This document shows, piece after piece, positions 17,963 through 27,495 of a stretch of DNA of 64,000 nucleotides. The notes under the pieces are model-generated. The model was not told the origin of the DNA. It made no database searches and saw nothing but the letters and a program-made list of their open reading frames with translations. The stretch comes from Burkholderia sp. NRF60-BP8 (lineage in GTDB: Bacteria; Pseudomonadota; Gammaproteobacteria; Burkholderiales; Burkholderiaceae). Within the stretch, counting starts at the first letter, position 1; each line of letters starts with the position of its first letter. The stretch spans positions 248,001 to 312,000 of the forward strand of contig NZ_CP013374.1 of the NCBI RefSeq assembly GCF_001522585.2. Direction: 5' to 3'. Position numbers and translations under genes: made by a program.

Positions 17963-18072
17963 GTGTTCCACCAGTGAGACGGCATGTCTATTTATCACAT
18001 CTTCCGGATCATGAGTGGATCACCTAATTTACGTGGGCAGTCCATCCCATCGTTACCTCAGGAGTGAACATC

Positions 18073-18936
18073 ATGACCATTCTCGTTACCGGCGCCACCG
18101 GCCGCGTGGGCCGCCAGGTCGTCCGTCAACTCGTCGATCGCGGCGCCGACGTGCGCGTGCTGGTGCGCGATCCGGCCAAGGCCGATTTTCCGGCGGCCGT
18201 GACCGTCGCGCAGGGCGACATGCTCGACGTCGATGCACTGCGGGCGGCCTTCTCCGGCGTGCGCACGCTGTTCCTGCTCAACGGCGTCGCGGGCGACGAA
18301 TTCACGCAGGCGCTGATTGCGCTGAACCTCGCCCGCGAAGCGGGCATCGAGCGCGCCGTCTATCTGTCGGTCCTCCATGCCGACCGCTTCGTGAACGTGC
18401 CGCACTTCGCGGTGAAATCCGGCGCGGAGCGGATGATCGAGCAGATGGGGTTCAGCGCGACGATCCTGCGACCCGCGTATTTCATGGACAACGAATCGAT
18501 GGTCAAGGACGTGATCGTCGGACACGGCGTGTACCCGATGCCGATCGGCGGCAAGGGCGTCGCGATGGTCGACGTGCGCGATATCGCCGAAGTCGCGGCG
18601 ATCGAGTTGATCCGCCGCAACGACGCGCCGGGCAAGCTGCCGGTCGAAACCCTCAACCTGGTCGGGCCCGACACGCTGACCGGCCCGCAACTGGCGTCGA
18701 TCTGGTCGGACACGCTCGGTCGGCCGGTTGCGTATGGCGGCGACGATCCCGCGCCGTTCGAACGCAATCTGGCGCAGTTCATGCCGAAATGGATGGCCTA
18801 CGAAATGCGGCTGATGGCCGAGCGCTACGTCAGCGACGGGATGGTGCCGGAGGCCGGCGACGTCGAGCGGCTGACCGCGATCCTCGGCCGCCCGCTGCGG
18901 ACGTATCGCGACTTCGCGGCTGCGCTCGCGCGTTGA
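18073..18936 (+). CDS. NmrA-like NAD(P)H-binding oxidoreductase
   Basis: 287 residues, atypical SDR/NmrA family: TILVTGATGRVGRQVVRQLV is the Rossmann motif, and VYLSVLHADRFVNVPHFAVK plus ATILRPAYFMDN match NmrA/QOR2-type proteins. These proteins act as quinone or carbonyl reductases or as redox sensors. The classical YxxxK is not seen, as usual for the NmrA branch. The start ATG at 18073 follows AGGAGTG. The gene is probably controlled by the divergent LysR. Confidence 0.88.
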   Translation: MTILVTGATGRVGRQVVRQLVDRGADVRVLVRDPAKADFPAAVTVAQGDMLDVDALRAAFSGVRTLFLLNGVAGDEFTQALIALNLAREAGIERAVYLSVLHADRFVNVPHFAVKSGAERMIEQMGFSATILRPAYFMDNESMVKDVIVGHGVYPMPIGGKGVAMVDVRDIAEVAAIELIRRNDAPGKLPVETLNLVGPDTLTGPQLASIWSDTLGRPVAYGGDDPAPFERNLAQFMPKWMAYEMRLMAERYVSDGMVPEAGDVERLTAILGRPLRTYRDFAAALAR

Positions 18937-19199
18937 GTGAGATGCCGAGCGTTCATGCGTCGGGCGGCGGCGCAGGCGATCGCCGGGCCGTCGAACCGGC
19001 CGCGCCCGGCCGGTTCGTCCATTTGGCCGCCATGCAGTCGCCAGCGACGCGGCCACGCGGTGGCGTCGCCGCGTGCGCGGCGTCCGCACGTCCAGCAGCG
19101 AAGCGGCGCCGTCAATATAATCGGCTGGTCCTGCCGATCGGCGCCCGGCAGTCCGCCGGTTTCGATTTCGACTGCGTACAACAGCCCACTGGAGAAGAG

Positions 19200-19598
19200 A
19201 TGACCTTGCCCGCCCTTCCGTTTGCCGAATCGTTCGACCTCGAAGCCGCTTTCGCCGACGTATCCGAATACTGGTCGCCGAAGGTCGTCGCGCAGGTCAA
19301 CGATCAGTACGTGAAAGTCGCGAAAGTACGCGGCCAGCTCGTGTGGCACGACCATGCGCACGAAGACGAGCTGTTCTTCGTCGTGCGCGGTCACCTCAGG
19401 ATCCAGTACGAAGGCGGTCGCGTCGCCGACGTGCCCGCCGGCTCGATGCACGTCGTGCCGCGCGGCACGCAGCACAATCCGATCGCCGACGACGAATGCT
19501 GGATCGTGCTGATCGAGCCCGTGCAGACCCGGCACACCGGCGACGTTCAGTCGCCGCTGACGCGCACGATCGACGAGCAACTGGGCCGCGCGCGCTGA
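19200..19598 (+). CDS. Small single-domain cupin protein
   Basis: 132 residues with one conserved cupin barrel. The metal-binding motif reads WHDHAHEDELFFVVRGHLRI with three histidines and a glutamate, and the second motif is PRGTQHNPIA. No fused domain. Start ATG at 19200 follows GGAGAAGAG. It sits between the NmrA-like gene and a convergent GNAT gene 28 bases away. Function is unknown; such proteins are often mannose-6-phosphate-isomerase-like or ligand-binding. Confidence 0.85.
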   Translation: MTLPALPFAESFDLEAAFADVSEYWSPKVVAQVNDQYVKVAKVRGQLVWHDHAHEDELFFVVRGHLRIQYEGGRVADVPAGSMHVVPRGTQHNPIADDECWIVLIEPVQTRHTGDVQSPLTRTIDEQLGRAR

Positions 19599-19601
19599 AT
19601 G

Positions 19602-19625
19602 CGTCGGGTGCGGCGGCGGCCGACG
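19602..19625. terminator. Hairpin in a 28-base convergent gap
   Basis: CGTCGG (19602-19607) pairs with CCGACG (19620-19625). It fills the space between the convergent cupin and GNAT genes and could serve both, but has no T tract. Confidence 0.3.
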
Positions 19626-19626
19626 G

Positions 19627-20529
19627 CTACAACATCGCCTGACTGACCAGCCCGTACAGTCCGACTGTCGGATCGGCCGCACCGCCGTGCGCGGCGGCCG
19701 GCGCATGGCGAACCATCTTCGAACAGGTATCCACCTGTTTCAGTCCCTGTTCGCTCAACCAGCCCGGCAAGCTGCTCCCGTCAGGCACATCGATACGCAC
19801 GAATTCGCCGTCGCGTTTCGTCAGCCAATAGCCGATCAGCGCTTTCGCGCGCGCATCGTCGCTCGAACGCGGCGCGACCACCGGCCCGATCACGTCACCG
19901 CGACCGAAGCGCCGCAGCACCGAAAAACCGACGACCTCGCCGTCGCGTTCGAGCACCACACTTTCTCCCCGCGTCTGCAACGCGGACAACAGCGCGTCGC
20001 GTTCGAGGCCGGACGCACGCGCGTCGAGTTCGACCAGGCGCGGCCAGTCGGCCGGCGAACCGGCACGCAACCGCTCGCCGTCGGGCACGGCAATCGCGGC
20101 GGGTCGATCCACGTTGCCCTGATATTGGCTCAGCGATCCGCACACGGTGAACCCCAGTTTCTCGTAGAGCGGCCGACCGGCCGGCGTCGCGTGCAGAAAC
20201 GTGATGCGCGGACCCAGTTCGTCCAGGAGCGTCTCCATCAGTTTGCGGCCGATGCCCCGGCCCTGATGCGCGTCGGAGACGATCACATGCCCGATCGCCG
20301 CGCGGTCCGCACCGTACTTCCAGCACATCGCCGTGCCGATGACCACGCCGTTTTCCTCGGCCGCGAACGCGGTCGACGTTTCAGCGGAAAACTGCCAGTC
20401 TTCCGCCCGGAACGGCCAGCGAAGCGCGCTGGAAAGCGCATGGGCGGCGGGGACGTCCGCCGCGGTGAATCTGCGGTAGCGAAGCGCCGACGTCGCGCCT
20501 TGCTCCTTCGCTTCAGGTTCCTGGTTCAT
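19627..20529 (-). CDS. Tandem-GNAT acetyltransferase (first paralogue)
   Basis: 300 residues. The N-terminal GNAT domain contains the acetyl-CoA motif HQGRGIGRKLMETLLDELG and FLHATPAGRPLYEKLGF; a second, degenerate GNAT-like half follows (VLRRFGRGDVIGPVVAP). The ATG at 20529 follows ACAGGACTACTTG. It is clearly paralogous to the protein at 36031-36891, sharing the FLHATPAG and FRRFGRG blocks and domain order. It lies next to the amine-catabolism region, so it may acetylate an amine or amino acid. Confidence 0.88.
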   Translation of the reverse strand: MNQEPEAKEQGATSALRYRRFTAADVPAAHALSSALRWPFRAEDWQFSAETSTAFAAEENGVVIGTAMCWKYGADRAAIGHVIVSDAHQGRGIGRKLMETLLDELGPRITFLHATPAGRPLYEKLGFTVCGSLSQYQGNVDRPAAIAVPDGERLRAGSPADWPRLVELDARASGLERDALLSALQTRGESVVLERDGEVVGFSVLRRFGRGDVIGPVVAPRSSDDARAKALIGYWLTKRDGEFVRIDVPDGSSLPGWLSEQGLKQVDTCSKMVRHAPAAAHGGAADPTVGLYGLVSQAML

Positions 20530-20725
20530 CAAGTAGTCCTGTCGAATAATGTAGTCGTGCAACACGGCACGTCGGAAAAAATACGCGGCGATCACATCGA
20601 AGCGACGATGGATTGCACGGTTCTCGCCGGCTGGCCTGGGCGCACGACGATCCGGAAGCACGCGTGCCCCGGACGCGGCACCCGATCGACCTGACGTCCA
20701 CCGGTTTCCACGCCGCCCCGACGCA

Positions 20726-21931
20726 TCACGGCGATCGCGCGAAGTAATGCTGCGCCAGCGCGACCCAATAGCGGACGCCGGCCGGAATGATGTCGTCGTT
20801 GAAGTCGTATTTCGGGTGGTGCAGCGCCGGAGCGGCCGCGCCGTCCCGCGCATTGCCGATCAGCACGTACGCGCCCGGCCGCTCCTCCAGCATGAAGCCG
20901 AAGTCTTCGGACGTCATGTTCGGCGGTACGTCGCGGTCGACGCACGCGTCGCCGAACGTGTCGCGAATCACCGCTTCGCACAGCGCCGTCTCGGCCGGCG
21001 TGTTGACCGTCGCCGGGTAGTACTGGAAAAACTCCACGTCGACCTGCGCGCCATAGGCCCCCGCGAGCCCCTCGCACGCGAGCCGCACGTCGCGCTGCAG
21101 CTTCTGCTGCAATGCCGACGACAGCGTGCGGATCGTGCCGCGCAGCTCGGCGGTGTCGGGAATCACGTTGTCCGTCGTGCCCGCATGGAACATGCAGACC
21201 GAAATGACCGCGGGATCCACCGGGTCCTTGTGCCGCGCGGCGATGGTCTGGCACTGCAGCACCATCGAGCACGCGAGCGGCACCGGATCGATGCCCAGAT
21301 GCGGCTGTGCCGCGTGCGCGCCCTTGCCCGTCACCGTGATCCTGAAGCGCGAACCCGCGGCCATGATCGGGCCGGTGCGCAACCCGAAATGCCCGGCCGG
21401 CAATCCGGGCCAGTTGTGCATGCCGAATACCGCTTCCGTCGGGTATTGCTCGAACAGCCCGTCATCGATCATCCTGCGCGCGCCCGCGCCGCCCTCTTCG
21501 CCCGGCTGAAACACGAAATGAACGGTGCCGGGCAACTGCGGCAGCGCCTTCAGCACGCGCGCGGCGCCGAGCAACATCACGGTATGGCCGTCATGGCCGC
21601 ACGCGTGCATGATCCCGTGCGTGCACGATGCATGCGCGAAGTCGTTGGCTTCGTGGATCGGCAACGCGTCGAGATCGGCGCGCAGCACGATGCCGCGGCG
21701 CGGATCCGCGCCGGGCAGGCTCGCGACGACGCCCGTGCCGCCGAGCCCGCGCGACACCGCATAGCCGAGCGCCTCGAGCTCGCGGGCGACGACGTCGGCC
21801 GTCCGGTGTTCTTCGAATCGCAACTCGGGATGCGCATGCAGGTCGCGGCGCAGTTTCGCCCAGTGCGCGTGATGCGCATGCAGCGACGAGTCGGGGATGA
21901 CGGGGTTGTCCAATTTCGGTACCTCAGGCAT
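20726..21931 (-). CDS. M20-family amidohydrolase (hippurate hydrolase-like)
   Basis: Zinc-dependent amidase of 401 residues that removes an acyl group from an N-acyl amino acid or similar amide. Metal ligands are seen in HACGHDGHTVMLLG and FQPGEEGGAGARRMID, with the catalytic Glu pair; GKGAHAAQPHLGIDP is the dimer-domain signature. The ATG at 21931 is used (TTGGAAG before it); the frame could extend five codons to a TTG. It follows the aldehyde dehydrogenase by 51 bases in one transcription unit, suggesting it frees an amine or amino acid for oxidation. Confidence 0.92.
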   Translation of the reverse strand: MPEVPKLDNPVIPDSSLHAHHAHWAKLRRDLHAHPELRFEEHRTADVVARELEALGYAVSRGLGGTGVVASLPGADPRRGIVLRADLDALPIHEANDFAHASCTHGIMHACGHDGHTVMLLGAARVLKALPQLPGTVHFVFQPGEEGGAGARRMIDDGLFEQYPTEAVFGMHNWPGLPAGHFGLRTGPIMAAGSRFRITVTGKGAHAAQPHLGIDPVPLACSMVLQCQTIAARHKDPVDPAVISVCMFHAGTTDNVIPDTAELRGTIRTLSSALQQKLQRDVRLACEGLAGAYGAQVDVEFFQYYPATVNTPAETALCEAVIRDTFGDACVDRDVPPNMTSEDFGFMLEERPGAYVLIGNARDGAAAPALHHPKYDFNDDIIPAGVRYWVALAQHYFARSP

Positions 21932-21982
21932 GTAGCGGGCTTCCAACTGTACTGCGTGCGCGGATCGCGCGCAGCGGCTGCG

Positions 21983-23440
21983 TCAGTCGTAAAAGCCGAC
22001 GATCGACTTGATCTCCATGTATTCCTCCATCCCTTCGATTCCGTACTCGCGGCCGTTGCCCGACTGCTTGTAGCCGCCGAACGGCGCCTGAGGGTCCCAT
22101 GCCGGGTAGTTCAGATGCACCTGCCCTGCGCGGATGCGGGCGGCCACCGCGCGTGCGCGTGCCTTGTCGGTGCCCTGCACGTGTGCGCCGAGCCCGTAGA
22201 CGGTGTCGTTCGCGATGGCGATCGCTTCGTCGACGGTGTCGTAAGGCAGGATCGCGAGGACCGGGCCGAAGATCTCCTGCTGCGCGATCGCCATGTCGGT
22301 GCGCACGTCGGAGAAAATCGTCGGCCGCGCATAAAAGCCGCGGTCGAGACCCGCGGGCCGGCCCGGGCCGCCGGCGATCAGCTTCGCGCGTTCGTCGATG
22401 CCCACGTCGATCATCTGCGCAACCCGCCCGAATTGCGCGCGATTGGCCAGCGGCCCGTGCGTCGTGGCCTCGTCGAACGGATCGCCGACCACGAGCGTTT
22501 GCATCGCCGCGACGGCCAGCGCCTCGACCGCGCCGAGCGCGTCGCGCGGCACGATCATGCGGGTCGGCGCGCTGCACGATTGCCCCATGTTGCGGAACGC
22601 GGCGGCCACGCCGGGCGGGATCGCACGCGACAGGTCCGCATCCGGCAACACGACGTTCGGCGACTTGCCGCCCAGTTCCTGCGCGACGCGCTTGACGGTC
22701 GGCGCGGCCGCCTGCGCGACGAGCACGCCGGCGCGCGTCGATCCGGTGATCGACACCATGTCGACCGCCGGGTGCGACGAAAGCGCGGCGCCCACCGTCT
22801 CGCCGCTGCCGCTCACGAGATTGAACACGCCGGCGGGCACGCCCGCATCGGCGAGCACTTCCGCGAACAGCAGCGCGCTGAGCGGCGACAGCTCGCTCGG
22901 CTTCAGCACTACCGTGCAGCCGGCCGCGAGCGCCGGGCCGACCTTCGCGGTGATCTGGTAGATCGGCCAGTTCCACGGCGTGATCAGCGCGCACACGCCG
23001 ATCGGCTCGCGCGCGATCGCGGTCGTCCCGCGCCGCTCGACGAACGGGTAGCGCGCGAGGTTGTCGCGTGCGACGCGGATATGTTCGGCCGCGAGCGGCA
23101 CGTGCGCGCCGCGGGCATAGCCGATCGGCGCGCCCATCTCCAGCGCGAGCGCGGTCGCGAACAGCTCGGCGCGCTCCAGCATCAGCGCATGCACGCGGTC
23201 GAGCAGCGCCGCGCGTTCCTGCGGTGAAGTCGCGGACCAGCGTTCGAACGCATGGCGCGCGGCCTGCACCGCGCGGTCGGCGTCGCGCGCGTTGCCGAGC
23301 GGGATCTCGCACAGCGTGTCTTCGGTGGACGGGCTGACGACCGCGAACCGGTCGCGGCCGTCCGGCAGCACCCAGTCGCCGTCGATGAAGAAACGATCCA
23401 GCCGGCCGGCTTGCATCAGGTGAACAACGGGGGAATTCAT
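21983..23440 (-). CDS. Aldehyde dehydrogenase
   Basis: NAD(P)-dependent aldehyde dehydrogenase of 485 residues, normal for the family. It shows ITPWNWPIYQITAKVGPALA (cofactor site), QELGGKSPNVVL with the general-base glutamate, and MGQSCSAPTRM with the nucleophilic cysteine. PFGGYKQSGNGREYG is near the C-terminus. Its ATG overlaps the stop of the FAD oxidase gene (ATGA), so it very likely oxidises the aldehyde that oxidase makes. The exact substrate cannot be read from sequence. Confidence 0.93.
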   Translation of the reverse strand: MNSPVVHLMQAGRLDRFFIDGDWVLPDGRDRFAVVSPSTEDTLCEIPLGNARDADRAVQAARHAFERWSATSPQERAALLDRVHALMLERAELFATALALEMGAPIGYARGAHVPLAAEHIRVARDNLARYPFVERRGTTAIAREPIGVCALITPWNWPIYQITAKVGPALAAGCTVVLKPSELSPLSALLFAEVLADAGVPAGVFNLVSGSGETVGAALSSHPAVDMVSITGSTRAGVLVAQAAAPTVKRVAQELGGKSPNVVLPDADLSRAIPPGVAAAFRNMGQSCSAPTRMIVPRDALGAVEALAVAAMQTLVVGDPFDEATTHGPLANRAQFGRVAQMIDVGIDERAKLIAGGPGRPAGLDRGFYARPTIFSDVRTDMAIAQQEIFGPVLAILPYDTVDEAIAIANDTVYGLGAHVQGTDKARARAVAARIRAGQVHLNYPAWDPQAPFGGYKQSGNGREYGIEGMEEYMEIKSIVGFYD

Positions 23441-24714
23441 TGCAGCGTGTCCTTGAGTCGATACCAGGCGCCGACGAACGGCAGGAACCAGGGTTTGCCG
23501 AAGTGGCCCGGAATCGCGGGCCAGTCGAAATCCTTCCACGGGTTGAGGTCGGCGCGTCCGTCCATGATCTCGGCCATCAACGTGCCCATCAGCGTGGCCA
23601 TGTGCGTGCCGTGGCCGCTATAGCCCATCGAGTAGTACACGCCGTCGCGCTCGCCCGCGCGCGGCAGCCGGTTGGCCGTCATGTCGACCATCCCGCCCCA
23701 GCAGTAGTCGATGCGTACGTCGGCCAGCTCGGGAAACACGGCGGCCATCTGCTGCCGCAGGATCGCCCCGCTCTTTTCGTCGGAACGCGGATTCGACGCG
23801 GCAAAACGCGCGCGCCCGCCGAACAGCATCCGGTTGTCGGGCGTGACGCGAAAGAAATTCACGAAGTTCTTCGTGTCGGTGACCATCCGGCGCGTCGGCA
23901 GCAAGCGGTCGAGCAGGTCGTTCGGCAACGGCTCGGTGACGATGATGAACGCGCCGACCGGCACGATCCTGCGGCGAACCCAGCCGAACGGTCCGACCTG
24001 CGAAATGCCGCTCGCGAGCAGCACCTGGCCCGCGCGGATCTCGCCGAGCGGCGTACGCACCGCGTAGGCGCCGCCCGCTTGCCGCTTCAGTCCGAGCACC
24101 GGCGCATGCTCGAGCACGTGCGCGCCGCGGGCTTGCGCGGCGCGCGCGAGGCCGCGCACATAACGGCCGACGTGCATCCCGGCGCTCTTGCCGAACAGCA
24201 GCCCGCCGTGATATCGGTTCGAGCCGATCTCGTCGCGCAGTTCGGCCTTCGTGATCAAGCGCGTGTCGGGGTCCACGCCCGCCGCGAGCAGCGCCTGGCT
24301 GCGCACGAGCTTGTCGTAGTGCTCGGGCTTCGCCGCGAGCTTGAGCTTGCCGCGGCGCACGAAATCGCAATCGATCGATTCCTCCCTGACCAGCCGCTCG
24401 ACCGTGTCGACGCCCGCGTCGAACGCGAGATACAGACGATTGGCCAGCTCCGTGCCGATGCGCTGCGACAGCGACGCGTAATCCTGCGCGAAGCCGTTGT
24501 TGCACATGCCGCCGTTGCGTCCCGATGCCGCCTGCCCGACGGTGCCCGCCTCGCAGACGATCACGCGCGCACCCTTCTTCGCCAGCGCCAGTGCGGCCGC
24601 CGAGCCCGTGATCCCGCCGCCCACCACCGCCACGTCGCAACTTCCGCCGGGCAACGCCGGCGAGCGGCTCGCGAACGGCTCCGACGTATCGAGCCAGTAG
24701 GAACTGAAACGCAT
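23437..24714 (-). CDS. PuuB-like FAD-dependent amine oxidase (copy A)
   Basis: 425-residue FAD oxidase of the DAO/gamma-glutamylputrescine oxidase group, which oxidises a C-N bond to an imine, then aldehyde plus ammonia. DVAVVGGGITGSAAALALAK is the FAD motif; SGRNGGMCNNGFAQDYASL and CWGGMVDMTANRLPRAG are strong PuuB-family blocks. No secretion signal. Its stop overlaps the aldehyde dehydrogenase start. It is strikingly similar to copy B at 27496-28773 (same length, same blocks), so this is a local duplication with probable substrate divergence. Confidence 0.92.
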   Translation of the reverse strand: MRFSSYWLDTSEPFASRSPALPGGSCDVAVVGGGITGSAAALALAKKGARVIVCEAGTVGQAASGRNGGMCNNGFAQDYASLSQRIGTELANRLYLAFDAGVDTVERLVREESIDCDFVRRGKLKLAAKPEHYDKLVRSQALLAAGVDPDTRLITKAELRDEIGSNRYHGGLLFGKSAGMHVGRYVRGLARAAQARGAHVLEHAPVLGLKRQAGGAYAVRTPLGEIRAGQVLLASGISQVGPFGWVRRRIVPVGAFIIVTEPLPNDLLDRLLPTRRMVTDTKNFVNFFRVTPDNRMLFGGRARFAASNPRSDEKSGAILRQQMAAVFPELADVRIDYCWGGMVDMTANRLPRAGERDGVYYSMGYSGHGTHMATLMGTLMAEIMDGRADLNPWKDFDWPAIPGHFGKPWFLPFVGAWYRLKDTLQ

Positions 24715-24851
24715 CAGAAACTCCCAAGCTGTCCATCGCACCGCGCTTCCACGCTGCCGAACGATCGCCGCGCCGATCCGGCCGCTCGCCCGCGATCCGG
24801 ATCGAAGCGCCGCGTCGGGAGGCGGCCCCGCATCGGTACGACGGCCTTGCA

Positions 24852-26177
24852 CTAGAAATCCGCGACCTTGCCCCATGCGGACTCGCTGAACCGGCCGGGC
24901 CGGTACGGCGTCGGGTCGACGAACGGTTGCGCACCGGACGCGAGATCGGCGATCAGGTGCCCGGCCCCCGGCCCGATCCCGAAGCCATGCCCGGAAAACC
25001 CCGCCGCGAGAATCAGCCCCGGCACGCCCGGCACTTCGCCGATGCCCGGCACGCCGTCCGGCGTGCTGTCGACGTACCCGGCCCATGCGTGCGTGATCTT
25101 CGCGTCGCGCAGTTCGGGCAACAGTTCGGCCGCGCGGCGATACGTTTCGGCGACGGTCGGCATGTCCGGCTTCGGATCGAGAATGCGTACCGCTTCCATC
25201 GGCGTCGGCGCATCGAGCCGCCAGCGCTTCAGCGTTTCATGGCCGCCGCGCACGCCTTCGAGGCCGCCCGGCAGCAGGTTGCGCCAGCGCTTCGCGAACA
25301 TCGGCACGAATTGCGGCGCGAAGCGCAGGAACTGCGGCGTCAGGTCCACGCGCGCGCGGCCGCTGATCGCCAATGCGTAGCGTCCGTCGCTGCGGCGCGT
25401 GATGGACACGCCGGACGTGTACATCGCATCCGGCAGTGGCGTTTCGACGGGCGACACGCTCAGGATCGACTGACGGATCGACGCCTGCGGAAACCGGATG
25501 CCGAGCTGGCGGCAGAACGACGACGCCCATGCGCCGCCGGCCATCACGACCGTTCGGGTCTTGATGACGCCGGCCTCGGTGACGACGCCGGCGACGCGGC
25601 CGCCTTCGAGCTCGATGCCGCGCGCCGCGCAGTGCTGATGGACACTGCCGCCCAGCTTGATCAGCGCGGCGGCCACGGCCGGCGCGGCCTTGCCTGGATC
25701 GGCCGTGCCGTCGGTCGGCGAGAACACGCCGCCCTTCCACTGTCGCCCGGTCGCGCGTCCGCGCTCGGCCGCCTGCTTGCTGTCGAGCATGTAGGTGGTC
25801 ACGCCCGCGGTCTTCGCGAATTCGCCCCAGCTCGCCCAGCGGGACAACTCGGCCTCGTCGTTGCTGAGATACAGCAGCCCGCAGCGATGAAAGCCGGTAT
25901 CTTCGCCGGATTCGGCGGCGAAGCGTTCCCACAGATCGATGCTCTTGCTCGCCATCGGCAACTCGCGCGCGTCGCGGTTCTGCTGCCGGCACCAGCCCCA
26001 GTTGCGGCTCGACTGTTCGGCGCCGATGCGCCCTTTCTCGACGAGCGCGACCGATATACCGCGGCGGGCCAGATAGTAGGCGGTGAAGACGCCGATGATG
26101 CCGCCGCCGATCACGACGACGTCGGCCGCGGCCGGCGGCGTGGACAAGGTTTCGATATGGCGCAGCGGAGGGGACAT
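24852..26177 (-). CDS. DAO-family FAD-dependent oxidoreductase
   Basis: 441 residues, a second type of FAD amine/amino-acid oxidase or dehydrogenase. ADVVVIGGGIIGVFTAYYLA is the FAD motif, followed by SSRNWGWCRQQNRDARELPM and a C-terminal AGFSGHGFGIGPGAGHLIAD. It is only distantly related to the two PuuB-like proteins. It follows the bicupin after two bases, so those two are co-translated. D-amino-acid, sarcosine and opine-type substrates are possible. Confidence 0.9.
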   Translation of the reverse strand: MSPPLRHIETLSTPPAAADVVVIGGGIIGVFTAYYLARRGISVALVEKGRIGAEQSSRNWGWCRQQNRDARELPMASKSIDLWERFAAESGEDTGFHRCGLLYLSNDEAELSRWASWGEFAKTAGVTTYMLDSKQAAERGRATGRQWKGGVFSPTDGTADPGKAAPAVAAALIKLGGSVHQHCAARGIELEGGRVAGVVTEAGVIKTRTVVMAGGAWASSFCRQLGIRFPQASIRQSILSVSPVETPLPDAMYTSGVSITRRSDGRYALAISGRARVDLTPQFLRFAPQFVPMFAKRWRNLLPGGLEGVRGGHETLKRWRLDAPTPMEAVRILDPKPDMPTVAETYRRAAELLPELRDAKITHAWAGYVDSTPDGVPGIGEVPGVPGLILAAGFSGHGFGIGPGAGHLIADLASGAQPFVDPTPYRPGRFSESAWGKVADF

Positions 26178-26179
26178 GC

Positions 26180-26914
26180 TCAGTCTCGTTCGGTGGAGGG
26201 TTTGACGTTCTGCATCACGTAGAACTTCGCCACGCGTTCGCTGCTTTCCCACCCGATCGCCGCGCCGCGCGGCACGAACAGCGCGTCGCCGGTACCGAGC
26301 GACGCCACGCTGCCGTCGGGCGCCGCGAACCGGACGCCGCCGTCCAGCAGGAACATGAACTCGTTCGCGCGATGCGGCCGGACGAACCGGTGATACGGCG
26401 TCGAATCCCATGTGCCCGCGCAGTACCCTGCGCCGTCGTCGGTGAACACGTTGTCGCTGCGGCATTGCGGCGCGGGGCCGAGCAATACCTCGGCCGGCAG
26501 CGTGGCGGACGGCTTGAAGTCCGCGTCGGCGCGCAGCGCAAAGACGCCGCGTTTCGTCGGTTGCGCGCACGCTGCCGCGCAGAACATCAGCAGCACCGGC
26601 GATTGCGCGGCGATGCGCAGCGCCGTGCCGCAGCCGATGACGGCGCCTTGTCCCGGGCCGACCACGAGCGGTGCGGCCCCGGCCGCTTCGAGCGTCAGTT
26701 CGCCCTGGACGACGACGACGGTTTCGATGTGCGGAAAATTCGCCACGTCCAGTTCGCCCGCGAAGCCGATGCGCCCCGCGGCCATCGCGTCGGGGCCTTC
26801 CCACGCGATCTCGCGATGCGACGCGAACGGATCGCTCGCGCCGAACGCCTGCCGGCGGAACGGGGTGGAAGAAGGTGCGCCGTCGGCCCGGTGCAACACG
26901 AAAACTGCGGTCAT
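26180..26914 (-). CDS. Bicupin protein
   Basis: 244 residues with two cupin repeats: the first around HIETVVVVQGELTLEAAGA, the second around HRANEFMFLLDGGVRFAAPD. Start ATG at 26914 follows CACAGGAGCAGAA. It is nearly fused to the FAD oxidoreductase gene, and such cupins often accompany amine oxidases, possibly as ligand binders or isomerases. Catalysis is not shown by the sequence. Confidence 0.85.
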   Translation of the reverse strand: MTAVFVLHRADGAPSSTPFRRQAFGASDPFASHREIAWEGPDAMAAGRIGFAGELDVANFPHIETVVVVQGELTLEAAGAAPLVVGPGQGAVIGCGTALRIAAQSPVLLMFCAAACAQPTKRGVFALRADADFKPSATLPAEVLLGPAPQCRSDNVFTDDGAGYCAGTWDSTPYHRFVRPHRANEFMFLLDGGVRFAAPDGSVASLGTGDALFVPRGAAIGWESSERVAKFYVMQNVKPSTERD

Positions 26915-27040
26915 TTCTGCTCCTGTGCAATGCGTGACGGATTCGTTCGGAAGCTGTCACGCGATATCGGAAATCGTCGTTGGCCGGCGCGCCTGCCGGA
27001 CCTCCTCAGCGGGGCACGTCGTCCATGTCCATGCCCGTGC

Positions 27041-27472
27041 TTACGCCGCGTGATACGACGCATCGCGGCGTTCGCTGCGCACGCGCGTCGACGGCGCTCG
27101 CACCGGCGCGCCGCCCGTGCGGGCGACCACGTAGTCGCGCGGCGTGATCCCGAGCACGCGCCGGAAATGCCGGCACAGATGGCTCTGATCGAAGAAGCCG
27201 ACGTCGGTCGCGACGACCGACGGCGCAAGACCGGCGCGCAACAGGTCCTGCGCCCGCCGTACCCGCACGAGACACAGATACCGGTGCGGCGACAGCCCGG
27301 TTTCGCTGCGAAAGCGCGCGGTGAAACGCGACACGCTCAGCCCGGCGACCGCCGCGAGCGTATCGAGGTTCAGCGGTTGCGCGAACGACGCGTCGATCGT
27401 GCGCAGCACGTCGCCGATCGCCGGCGAGACGGGCCGCGCGACACGCGGCGAGCCAACGAATTGCACTGTCAT
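27041..27472 (-). CDS. Short AraC-family regulator (DNA-binding domain only)
   Basis: 143 residues, roughly half the usual AraC length. Two HTH motifs are present: LDTLAAVAGLSVSRFTARFR and VATDVGFFDQSHLCRHFRRV. No effector domain; about 30 N-terminal residues only, and a basic tail. The ATG at 27472 is well supported by CCGGGAGAATTCGAC. The frame is open further upstream, but that stretch overlaps the oxidase gene and lacks AraC-domain features. It lies 23 bases after FAD oxidase copy B and is probably co-transcribed with it. Confidence 0.88.
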   Translation of the reverse strand: MTVQFVGSPRVARPVSPAIGDVLRTIDASFAQPLNLDTLAAVAGLSVSRFTARFRSETGLSPHRYLCLVRVRRAQDLLRAGLAPSVVATDVGFFDQSHLCRHFRRVLGITPRDYVVARTGGAPVRAPSTRVRSERRDASYHAA

Positions 27473-27495
27473 GTCGAATTCTCCCGGCGCTCGCT

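Noticed and set aside
20747..23227. An 826-codon plus-strand frame opposite the amidohydrolase and aldehyde dehydrogenase
   Set aside because: Composition is typical of a high-GC antisense shadow and it covers two clear genes.
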